A stretch of 64,000 nt of DNA from Dokdonia sinensis (GTDB lineage: Bacteria; Bacteroidota; Bacteroidia; Flavobacteriales; Flavobacteriaceae). The DNA is taken from positions 124,001 to 188,000 of the forward strand of contig NZ_REFV01000003.1 of NCBI RefSeq assembly GCF_003688895.1. Reading direction: 5' to 3'. Below, piece by piece: positions 43,463 to 50,847 of this stretch (its first letter is position 1; the number at the start of each line of letters is the position of its first letter). A model generated the notes under the pieces. The model was not told the DNA's origin. It searched no databases and saw only the letters and a list, made by a program, of their open reading frames with translations. The position numbers and the translations under genes are program-made.

Positions 43463-43837
43463 TTATCTGATTCGTTCTTTTATTTTCTTCCGTAATGATG
43501 ACATCATTTTGGTCAATTCTGATACTAACATTCTATTCTCTTCATCTGTGTAAAAATCTATATAACCTCTTCTCCTAGCTTTTGTACTGCAACTCACACA
43601 TTCATTTGCGCTATAAATTGCGTGATTAAGGTGCTTTACAAATTGAGCATCAGAGCCAGGATATCCTTCAGCAATATTAAGTGCTATGGAGTCTGACGCT
43701 CTTCTGAACTGTGAAGAAAGTGCATATAACTCGTGCTTTGGAAAATCCTTTACTAATGTGTCGATTATTTCTCCAAAGTCCATTGCCTTTTGATAAACTA
43801 GTAAATCTTCAAACTTAAAATGGTAATTACTTTTCAT
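43463..43837 (-). CDS. Four-helix-bundle protein of the 23S rRNA intervening-sequence family
   Basis: 124 residues, all helical. FEDLLVYQKAMDFGEIIDTL, SSQFRRASDSIALNIAEGYPG, HLNHAIYSANECVSC and LVSELTKMMSSLRKKI match the S23/Avd-like four-helix-bundle family, which is encoded in intervening sequences of 23S rRNA and also found alone in Bacteroidota genomes. It separates paaH and paaI in the operon and is enclosed by a 20-bp perfect inverted repeat (43419-43438 and 43856-43875). The position looks like a small inserted cassette. No role in phenylacetate use is expected. Confidence 0.85.
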   Translation of the reverse strand: MKSNYHFKFEDLLVYQKAMDFGEIIDTLVKDFPKHELYALSSQFRRASDSIALNIAEGYPGSDAQFVKHLNHAIYSANECVSCSTKARRRGYIDFYTDEENRMLVSELTKMMSSLRKKIKERIR

Positions 43838-43855
43838 CGCATCAAATTACTAATA

Positions 43856-43875
43856 CCTAATACCAAATCCCTAAT
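43856..43875. repeat. Inverted repeat, right arm, flanking the four-helix-bundle gene
   Basis: CCTAATACCAAATCCCTAAT, the exact reverse complement of 43419-43438. It lies 18 bp from the stop of paaH. Confidence 0.9.
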
Positions 43876-43892
43876 GCTTCAAATGGGAATCG

Positions 43893-45071
43893 TTAATCAA
43901 AAAATCGTTTTCCTTCTTTACTCATCCTTCTCAACAATGGTGAACAACGATATCTATCTTCTCGGTATTCCTCATACAATCCATCCATTTGCTCAACACA
44001 CCATCCGATGCCTTTTTCGTCGGCCCAGGCGAGTAATCCCTTGGGATAATTCACACCTTTGGTCATTGCATTGTCAATATCTTCGGCGCTGGCGATGTTC
44101 CAGAAAAGTGCGTCTGCGGCCTCATTAATAAGCATTACTAGGATACGGTCAAATATTAGATTACCTGTTTCTTCATTCTCTTTAGGGTTCGCTTTCGCGA
44201 AAGCGTTCTCAGCCTCCACATCTCCATAATTATAATATCCGCGTCCCGACTTTCGACCCAGATAACCTGCCTGACTGTAACGCTGTTGCGTAAAGCTAGG
44301 TTTGTACCTTGGGTCTTGATAAAAGGCGTTAAATACTGTTTCAGTCACAGTATAGTTTACATCATTCCCTATAAAATCCATCAGTTCAAAAGGTCCCATT
44401 CTGAATCCTCCGATAGATTTCATAGCCCAATCGATAGTCGCAAAATCTGCAATACCTTCTTCATAGATGCGTAACGCTTCTCCATAAAATGGGCGGGCCA
44501 CTCGGTTTACTATGAAACCTGGAGTGTCTTTGGCAATTGCCACGACTTTCTTCCAACGTGTAATTTCTTTCGCGCAAGCGGTCAAAACATTTTGAGAAGT
44601 TTGCACTGCAGGTATAACCTCAACCAACTTCATCAAAGGTGCAGGGTTAAAAAAATGAATCCCTATGCAACGCTCTGGTTTCTGTAAAGAAGCCGCAACA
44701 GAAGCGATAGACAGGGAAGAAGTGTTAGAGGCGATAATGCAGTCCTCGCTCACATAGCTTTCTAATTCTTTAAAAACCTTTTGCTTAATCTCAAGATTTT
44801 CAACAATAGCTTCTATGCTCAAGTCCGAATCTGCAAGGTCCTTGAGTTGGTTTACGTAGGTGATATTACCTTGAATACGAGATTTCTCTCCTGCATCAAT
44901 GCGCCCTTTCTCAATAAGCCGATTTAAAATTTTCTCGAGCGCAACTTTTGCTTTATCGAGAGCTTCCTGATTCAAGTCAAATAGTTTCACCTTGCAATCT
45001 GCCGTTGCCGCAACTTGTGCAATTCCCGAGCCCATTGTTCCTGCTCCGATTATTCCGACATTTTTTATCAT
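43893..45071 (-). CDS. paaH: 3-hydroxyacyl-CoA dehydrogenase, PaaH-like
   Basis: 392 residues. N-terminal NAD fold VGIIGAGTMGSGIAQVAA; HFFNPAPLMKLVEVIP and KDTPGFIVNRVARPF carry the catalytic region, then a C-terminal helical domain. The palindrome copy at 44190-44205 encodes NAFAKAN in the linker after RKSGRGYYNYG. It oxidises 3-hydroxyadipyl-CoA. It precedes the four-helix-bundle insertion. Confidence 0.9.
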   Translation of the reverse strand: MIKNVGIIGAGTMGSGIAQVAATADCKVKLFDLNQEALDKAKVALEKILNRLIEKGRIDAGEKSRIQGNITYVNQLKDLADSDLSIEAIVENLEIKQKVFKELESYVSEDCIIASNTSSLSIASVAASLQKPERCIGIHFFNPAPLMKLVEVIPAVQTSQNVLTACAKEITRWKKVVAIAKDTPGFIVNRVARPFYGEALRIYEEGIADFATIDWAMKSIGGFRMGPFELMDFIGNDVNYTVTETVFNAFYQDPRYKPSFTQQRYSQAGYLGRKSGRGYYNYGDVEAENAFAKANPKENEETGNLIFDRILVMLINEAADALFWNIASAEDIDNAMTKGVNYPKGLLAWADEKGIGWCVEQMDGLYEEYREDRYRCSPLLRRMSKEGKRFFD

Positions 45072-45163
45072 TTACTATTGTTTGGCTAGGGGTTGAAAAT
45101 TAGTTGTTTCTTCCGATCTACAAGAAGTCTGCTTTGGCGGGGACACCTCGCAAGTCTGGGTCA

Positions 45164-45946
45164 TTATTTTCCTTTAAAATTAGGTTTACGTTTTTCTACA
45201 AATGCATTGACTCCCTCAGCAAAGTCTTTTGTTTCTGATGCCTCTATTTGGAGTTTTCCTTCTAAATTAAGTTGTTGTTCTAAGGTACTGCTCATTGATT
45301 CATTAAGAAGTCGTTTTGTAAGTCCTAACGCTTTTGTAGGCATTTGCGCTAGAGTATTTGCAACTGTTGCCACTTCGTTTTCGAAATCATCTATGGAAGT
45401 TACTCTATATATCATTCCCAACTTCTCCGCTTCGGTTGCCGTCACTTTATCGCCCAGCATCATTAGCGCACTTGCTTTCCCAAAACCAATCAGCCTAGGT
45501 AAAAAGAACGTTCCAGCACTGTCTGGAATCAAACCTATCTTACTAAATGCCTGTATAAAACTTACTTTCTCGTGAGCTATCACAATGTCACACGCCAGAG
45601 CAATATTTGCTCCCGCGCCAGCCGCAACCCCATTTACAGCTGCAATAATAGGCTTTTCTATCGCACGTATTTTTGTGATGATAGGGTTGTAATGTTCCTC
45701 TAATATTTTTTTGAATCCCGGATTGAGTTCAGGGTCTGTAACTTCTTTTAAATCCTGTCCAGCACAAAAAGCCTTACCGTTTCCAGTTAGAATGATAGCT
45801 CTTACATTTTCATCCTTCTCACAAACATCGAGTTGCGCTTGCAATAGCAAAGCCATCTCACGATTAAAGCTATTAAAAACTTCTGGGCGGTTTAGGGTTA
45901 GCGTGGCAACACCGTTATTTATTTCTTTTTGTATAGGTTGGGTCAT
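45164..45946 (-). CDS. paaG: Enoyl-CoA isomerase/hydratase, PaaG-like
   Basis: 260 residues. GNGKAFCAGQDLKEVTDP and GVAAGAGANIALACDIVIA with FIQAFSKIGLIPDSAGTFFLPR match PaaG, the isomerase that converts the phenylacetyl-CoA epoxide to oxepin-CoA. Asp in PDSAGT is the position of the catalytic acid in PaaG. It follows paaD in transcription order. A degenerate copy of the AGACCTACAAGG hairpin lies just after its stop (about 45114-45160). Confidence 0.88.
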   Translation of the reverse strand: MTQPIQKEINNGVATLTLNRPEVFNSFNREMALLLQAQLDVCEKDENVRAIILTGNGKAFCAGQDLKEVTDPELNPGFKKILEEHYNPIITKIRAIEKPIIAAVNGVAAGAGANIALACDIVIAHEKVSFIQAFSKIGLIPDSAGTFFLPRLIGFGKASALMMLGDKVTATEAEKLGMIYRVTSIDDFENEVATVANTLAQMPTKALGLTKRLLNESMSSTLEQQLNLEGKLQIEASETKDFAEGVNAFVEKRKPNFKGK

Positions 45947-46024
45947 AATTATGGCCGCGCAGGCGGGTTTCTTTTTATTGGATTTCGTTCTGTTTCATTT
46001 ATAAAATTCCCGTCTTCGCGGGAA

Positions 46025-46525
46025 TTACTTCAAGCATTTAAAATAGTCAAAAGGCTCTTCACAAGCATCACATTTAAATAATGCTTTACAGGCTGTGGAG
46101 CCAAACTGGCTTACTAAATGCGTTTCTGTCGAGCCACAATTAGTACATTTTACAATTTTCTTATTTCCCAATAATGCTTCTTTGTCTGCCTCGGAGGTTA
46201 AGGGGGCTGCAATTCCATAATCTTCCAGTGCTTTTCGGCCACGAGGAGTAATCCAGTCTGTGGTCCAAGCGGGTGATAGTATGAGCTGGATTTTTGCGGT
46301 TTTTCCCGCTTTAGCGAAAGCGGAAACAATATCATCCCCAATAACATCCATCGCCGGGCATCCAGAATACGTGGGAGTAATTTTTACCTTAACGATTCCA
46401 TCAACCTCAATCGCCTCCCGAACAACACCCATATCCATAATAGAAAGTACAGGAATCTCAGGATCTGAAACCGAAGTTAAAATGGCTTCCAAGTGGGGTT
46501 CTATGTTCTGAGTTGTTAAAGTCAT
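46025..46525 (-). CDS. paaD: Phenylacetyl-CoA epoxidase subunit PaaD
   Basis: 166 residues from the ATG at 46525 (MTLTTQN); the frame runs a little further upstream. The N-terminal SUF/MIP18-like domain with SVSDPEIPVLSIMDMGVVREA and TPTYSGCPAMDVIGDDI precedes a Zn-ribbon-like tail CTNCGSTE...CKALFKCDACEEP. PaaD helps mature the oxygenase iron site. A palindrome variant with one mismatch (46307-46322) encodes AFAKAGK. Confidence 0.92.
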   Translation of the reverse strand: MTLTTQNIEPHLEAILTSVSDPEIPVLSIMDMGVVREAIEVDGIVKVKITPTYSGCPAMDVIGDDIVSAFAKAGKTAKIQLILSPAWTTDWITPRGRKALEDYGIAAPLTSEADKEALLGNKKIVKCTNCGSTETHLVSQFGSTACKALFKCDACEEPFDYFKCLK

Positions 46526-46630
46526 CATGTGCCGGTGATTTCGATACAATTTTATCTTTGTTGTTGCTTTAATAAAACCACTCCATCACCGTAGTCTGTT
46601 ATTTTCAATTTCCCTTGAATATTAGGGGAC

Positions 46631-47443
46631 TTACCATTCCATATTAGGATAGGTGCGTTGCATATATTGCATATCTGAAAGGATATATCCCATATGTTCC
46701 GAATGAATTCCCTGCTTGCCACCCTTATGCCAGTATTTACTTTCTGGGATGGCGAGTGTAGCTTCTTCAAGAACTTCAGTAATCATTTTATAATAGGACT
46801 TCTTGATCGCTAGAGTATCCACTCCTATTCCTTGAGCAATCATTTCTTTGTCAGCGTCAGTTTGATGGAAAAGTTCATCTGTGTACATCCATAAATCGTT
46901 TACCGCTTCCTGAATACGGTCGTGACTTTCTTGGGTTCCGTCACCCAATCTTTTTATCCAATCTGAAGAAAAACGCCAGTGATAACTTACCTCTTTAATA
47001 GACTTTTTTGCAATCGCGGCAAGTGTTTCATCTTTACTATTTTCTAATTCTTTGAGAAAAAGAAAGTGAAATGCGTCAAAAAAGAATTGACGTGCAATAG
47101 TGTACCCAAAATCTGTGTTGGGTTGTTCGACTAAAAGCACATTTCTGTATTCACGTTCTATTCTTAAGAACGCAAGACTATCCTCTGTCACTTTATCATC
47201 GGCTATAATCTGTGCCGCATACTGAAAATAACTGCGCACTTGTCCAAATAAATCGAGTGAGATATTAGTCAGGGCAATATCCGTTTCCAGACTAGGTCCG
47301 TGACCGCATAATTCTCCTAAGCGCTGACCCAAGATTAAGGAATTATCTGCAATACCTAATAAGTATTTATGTAAGTCCTCTAGCTGTCCTGTGGACATGT
47401 TCCCTGAAGGGAGGGCATCATTTGCTAATGTATTATTTGTCAT
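46631..47443 (-). CDS. paaC: Phenylacetyl-CoA epoxidase subunit PaaC
   Basis: 270 residues. Ferritin-like helices with SLILGQRLGELCGHGPSLETDIALTNISLDLFGQ (written here only in parts: RLGELCGHGPSLETD and ALTNISLDL) and KEVSYHWRFSSDWIKRLGDG. PaaC is the structural partner of PaaA, lacking a working iron site in the known enzymes. The gap of about 105 bp to paaD holds a degenerate hairpin (46530-46593). Confidence 0.92.
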   Translation of the reverse strand: MTNNTLANDALPSGNMSTGQLEDLHKYLLGIADNSLILGQRLGELCGHGPSLETDIALTNISLDLFGQVRSYFQYAAQIIADDKVTEDSLAFLRIEREYRNVLLVEQPNTDFGYTIARQFFFDAFHFLFLKELENSKDETLAAIAKKSIKEVSYHWRFSSDWIKRLGDGTQESHDRIQEAVNDLWMYTDELFHQTDADKEMIAQGIGVDTLAIKKSYYKMITEVLEEATLAIPESKYWHKGGKQGIHSEHMGYILSDMQYMQRTYPNMEW

Positions 47444-47491
47444 AATCTGATTATTATTACTTCTTCTCCAAAGAAAACTCAGATGAAGGAT

Positions 47492-47779
47492 CTACATATG
47501 CTTCACCTCATCCGGTAAGTCATAAAATGTGGGATGACGGTACACTTTATCTGCAGCGGGCTCAAACATTTCTCCATTGTTCTCAGGATTGCTTGCAAGG
47601 ATATTACTACTCTCCACCACCCAGATACTTACACCCTCACTGCGACGCGTATAGACGTCACGAGCATTGGACATTGCCATCTCGGCATCTGCCGCGTGCA
47701 GACTTCCACAGTGTCTATGCTCTAATCCATTCTTGCTCCTTACGAAGACTTCCCAAAGGGGCCAGTTCTTTTTGCTCAT
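47492..47779 (-). CDS. paaB: Phenylacetyl-CoA epoxidase subunit PaaB
   Basis: 95 residues. MSKKNWPLWEVFVRSKNGLE, HCGSLHAADAEMAMSNARDVYTRR and VWVVES-like IWVVESSNI identify PaaB, a small subunit that bridges the PaaA-PaaC dimers. 48 bp before paaC. Confidence 0.95.
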   Translation of the reverse strand: MSKKNWPLWEVFVRSKNGLEHRHCGSLHAADAEMAMSNARDVYTRRSEGVSIWVVESSNILASNPENNGEMFEPAADKVYRHPTFYDLPDEVKHM

Positions 47780-47786
47780 ACTAAAT

Positions 47787-47879
47787 GCCCGCGACGGCGG
47801 GTATCTTATTAATGTTAAAGAGGTTTTGTTAATTCAAAGCCCTCTCTGCCCTTCGGGCATCTCTCCCAGAGGGAGAGAA
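47787..47879. repeat. REP-like fragments between paaA and paaB
   Basis: CCCGCGACGGCGGGTATCT near 47787 and a fragment CTCTCTGCCCTTCGGGCATC...CTCCCAGAGGGAGAG near 47841-47879, the second related to the sequence inserted in the aromatic amino acid hydroxylase gene at 51389. Confidence 0.65.
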
Positions 47880-47882
47880 TTA

Positions 47883-48842
47883 CTAGGCTGTTTTACGCTT
47901 TTTAGCTCTAGCCTCTTTCTTATCTGCATACGCCATTGCTGCATCTCGCACCCACGCACCACGTTCCCAAGCGCCTACTCTATCTTTCATACGCTTTTTA
48001 TTACACGGTCCGTGACCTTTTACAACTTGCCAGAATTCTTCCCAATCGATTTCACCAAAATCATAATGCCCCGTCTCTTCATTAAATTTCAAATCTGGGT
48101 CCGGAATTGTTAATCCCAGTAAATCTGCTTGCGGTACGGTCTGGTCTATGAATTGCTGGCGTAACTCATCATTAGATTTACGCTTCAATTTCCATTTCAT
48201 AGATTGTTCAGTATGCACAGACTCTGCATCTGTAGGGCCTAGCATCATTAGGGAAGGCCACCACCATCTATTAAGTGCATCTTGCGCCATATCTTTTTGC
48301 TCTTGTGTTCCCTGAGAAAGCTTGAGCATAATCTCAAAACCTTGTCGCTGGTGAAAACTCTCTTCTTTACAAACTCTTATCATTGCACGAGCATACGGTC
48401 CATAAGAGGTACTACATAATGGCACTTGATTAATAATTGCAGCACCATCTACAAGCCAACCAATAGCTCCCATATCTGCCCACGTGACAGTGGGATAATT
48501 AAATATGGAGGAGTATTTAGCTTTTCCGGAATGCAATTGATCATATAATTCCTCACGAGAAATACCCAGCGTTTCACACGCAGAATATAAATATAAACCG
48601 TGACCAGCTTCATCCTGCACTTTAGCAAGTAAAGCGACTTTGCGACGTAGCGACGGTGCTCTGGAAATCCAGTTTCCTTCTGGCAACATCCCCACAATTT
48701 CAGAATGCGCGTGCTGGCTCATCTGGCGGATGTGTGTCTTGCGATACTTCTCCGGCATCCAGTCTTTAGGTTCAATTTTTTCGTCGCGCGCTATGCGGGC
48801 TTCAAAAATTTCTTCAAGATTTTTTACTTCTTTATCACTCAT
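47883..48842 (-). CDS. paaA: Phenylacetyl-CoA epoxidase catalytic subunit PaaA
   Basis: 319 residues. Di-iron ferritin-like subunit: [39 protein letters not shown] (Glu-x-x-His pair) and [21 protein letters not shown] (second pair) give the metal ligands. It epoxidises the ring of phenylacetyl-CoA with O2. Followed by paaB with about 100 bp between. Confidence 0.95.
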   Translation of the reverse strand: MSDKEVKNLEEIFEARIARDEKIEPKDWMPEKYRKTHIRQMSQHAHSEIVGMLPEGNWISRAPSLRRKVALLAKVQDEAGHGLYLYSACETLGISREELYDQLHSGKAKYSSIFNYPTVTWADMGAIGWLVDGAAIINQVPLCSTSYGPYARAMIRVCKEESFHQRQGFEIMLKLSQGTQEQKDMAQDALNRWWWPSLMMLGPTDAESVHTEQSMKWKLKRKSNDELRQQFIDQTVPQADLLGLTIPDPDLKFNEETGHYDFGEIDWEEFWQVVKGHGPCNKKRMKDRVGAWERGAWVRDAAMAYADKKEARAKKRKTA

Positions 48843-48937
48843 AACAATTGTATTTTTATAATGCTTTCGCGAAAACTCTCTAGCCTATGGGCATTTTCCC
48901 CTTAAGAAAGAAGTTAAGTTTTTCTCAAAACCAATAA

Positions 48938-50011
48938 TTATACATCAAAATTTACTCTAACATTCTCTGAAGTTGGAACGGCCTGACAACTCAATACTAA
49001 ATTTTGAGCCACTTCCTTCTCTTCCAGAGCATAATTCACTTTCATCTCAACACTACCGCCCTCAACTTTACATTTGCAAGTTGAGCATACACCGCCTTTG
49101 CAGGCAAATGGCAAATCTGCTCCCGCACCTAAAGCAGCATCAAGAATATTATCATACTCTTCTGTCATAGTGAAGTGAAATTCTTTTCCACCATCTACTA
49201 TAACAACCTCTATACCCTCCACTTTGCGTTGCGACAAGCGTTCTGCCCTTGCTTTATCTTCGGCAGTGAGACCTGTAATAAACAATTCAAAATGAACAAG
49301 TTCTTTAGGCAACCCTTTTTTTACCAAAAAGTCACTCACATAATGCACCATTTCCTCTGGACCGCAAAGAAAAACCTCGCTTGTATCTGGCACATCGATA
49401 AATGTTTTGGTCAAGATTTCCATTTTCTCATCGTCAAAACGACCATTGAACAATTCAATATCGCGTTTTTCTTTTGTCAAGAAATAAAAGATCTCTAACC
49501 TTCCAAAGTACTGATTACGAAGTTGCTCTAGCTCTTCCTTAAAGATAATAGATTTTGCCGTTCTATTTGCATAGAACAACTTGCAAGTAGACTCAGGTTC
49601 AGCCGCGAGATGTGTTTTTATCATTGACAACACAGGGGTGATGCCACTGCCAGCTGCAAAGAACAGATAGTTCTTACCTTTTGCTGCTTCCACTGGAATA
49701 CCAAATTTCCCGCTGGGTGCCATTACATCAAGCACATCTCCAGCTTGTAGCTTCTCATTTACATAGGTAGAAAATACGCCTCCAGGAATTTGCTTTACTG
49801 CAACTTTCCACTCACCATCTAAGGGGCTTGAACACAAGCTGTACGATCTGCGCACATCCTCATCATTAATCACCGCCTTAAGTGTTAAATGTTGTCCAGA
49901 AGTAAATGCAAAATCTGACTGAAGATTCTCTGGAATGTCAAAAGTCACAACAGAGCAATCTGAAGTTTCTTTGTAAATCTCCTTAACGGTTACCGAATGA
50001 AAAAGTGCCAT
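48938..50011 (-). CDS. paaE: Phenylacetyl-CoA epoxidase reductase PaaE
   Basis: 357 residues. FAD domain (RRSYSLCSSP), NAD domain (FFAAGSGITPVLSMIKTHL) and a C-terminal plant-type 2Fe-2S site, CKGGVCSTCKCKVEGG with the fourth Cys in VLSCQ. It supplies electrons to the PaaABC oxygenase. First gene of the operon; its promoter carries an operator-like inverted repeat. Confidence 0.95.
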   Translation of the reverse strand: MALFHSVTVKEIYKETSDCSVVTFDIPENLQSDFAFTSGQHLTLKAVINDEDVRRSYSLCSSPLDGEWKVAVKQIPGGVFSTYVNEKLQAGDVLDVMAPSGKFGIPVEAAKGKNYLFFAAGSGITPVLSMIKTHLAAEPESTCKLFYANRTAKSIIFKEELEQLRNQYFGRLEIFYFLTKEKRDIELFNGRFDDEKMEILTKTFIDVPDTSEVFLCGPEEMVHYVSDFLVKKGLPKELVHFELFITGLTAEDKARAERLSQRKVEGIEVVIVDGGKEFHFTMTEEYDNILDAALGAGADLPFACKGGVCSTCKCKVEGGSVEMKVNYALEEKEVAQNLVLSCQAVPTSENVRVNFDV

Positions 50012-50030
50012 AGCTATTATAAATACTACG

Positions 50031-50061
50031 TAAAACTAACGATTGTTAGTTAATTATGCAA
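50031..50061 (-). promoter_or_regulatory. Candidate promoter of the paa operon
   Basis: On the minus strand TTG (50059-50061), a 20-bp spacer and TAGTTTTA (50031-50038), close to the Bacteroidota -33/-7 pattern, 20 bp before the paaE start. Confidence 0.55.
50034..50051. promoter_or_regulatory. Inverted repeat, probable TetR operator
   Basis: AACTAAC, spacer GATT, GTTAGTT: 7-bp perfect arms lying between and overlapping the -33 and -7 elements of the paaE promoter, next to the TetR gene. Binding would block RNA polymerase. A CoA-type ligand such as phenylacetyl-CoA as the inducer is inferred from known PaaR regulators. Confidence 0.65.
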
Positions 50062-50079
50062 GTGAATATTGTTAAAAGC

Positions 50080-50652
50080 TTATTGCACAACTCCTTGAAG
50101 CAAAATCTCACTTAAATCGTCTATGAGTTTCTCTTTTTGAAGGTCGGCTTTTCTGGGAATCCAGAGGTAGAGGTTTCGCAAGGTACTGAGCACTGAAAAC
50201 AGCAGGATCTCATGACTTACATTTTTAAGCTGTCCAGATTGTTGCCCATTGAGCACAATCTCGCGAAAGCGTTTTTCATACTGATTACGCAATTTCAGGT
50301 AATATTCCAGTCGGTCTTCCAGATGCATCCAGTCATTATTAAGCGCTGCCATTCCGTATGGATTATCTGCTGTCAGGGTTATGTGCTGTGCGACTACAGC
50401 TTTTAATTTGGCTTGTGCATTTGTTTCTTGAGCTACAATTTCCTCTATACCCTCGGTAAAATCTTCGGCAATAGCAAAGATGATTTCGGACAGAATTTGT
50501 TGCTTGGAATTTATGTGATTATACAGACTGGCAGCCTTTATCCCAACAGCATCTGCAAGATCACGCATTGTCACGGCGCTATATCCTTTTTGTTTAAAAA
50601 GTAATGCTGCAGTTTGTAGTATTTCTGCTTTTCGGTCTTTAGTTTGCTTCAT
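50080..50652 (-). CDS. TetR-family regulator, probable PaaR
   Basis: 190 residues. N-terminal helix-turn-helix AVTMRDLADAVGIKAASLYNHINSKQQILSEI, then an all-helical ligand domain. It lies directly upstream of paaE on the same strand, so it may share or precede the operon transcript. A partial palindrome near 50261-50276 encodes RFREIV. The ligand is inferred as an aromatic CoA ester. Confidence 0.88.
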   Translation of the reverse strand: MKQTKDRKAEILQTAALLFKQKGYSAVTMRDLADAVGIKAASLYNHINSKQQILSEIIFAIAEDFTEGIEEIVAQETNAQAKLKAVVAQHITLTADNPYGMAALNNDWMHLEDRLEYYLKLRNQYEKRFREIVLNGQQSGQLKNVSHEILLFSVLSTLRNLYLWIPRKADLQKEKLIDDLSEILLQGVVQ

Positions 50653-50692
50653 TTGACACTCATCATTTGGGGTGTTTATTGGGAGGTTACGC

Positions 50693-50756
50693 TACTTCGA
50701 CTGCGCTCAGCATAAATTTCGCGAAACGCTAAAGACGTCCTCTTCGAAAAGCGCAC
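50693..50756. repeat. TCGACTGCGCTC repeat and third extended palindrome element
   Basis: ACTTCGACTGCGCTCAGC (about 50694-50711) then TTTCGCGAAACGCTAAAGAC (50717-50736) and GTCCTCTTCGAAAAGCGCAC, a looser copy of the extended elements at 4700 and 17093. Confidence 0.75.
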
Positions 50757-50847
50757 TCAAGCCCATAATCTTCTACAAGATAGTATTTTATTTTTTCGCT
50801 ACCGAAATTTTTACTGTTGCGTGTAATATCTCCGTAATTTTGAGACT

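Noticed and set aside
43820-44128. A plus-strand frame of 102 codons across the paaH end
   Set aside because: It runs over the inverted repeat and antisense to paaH; no family support.
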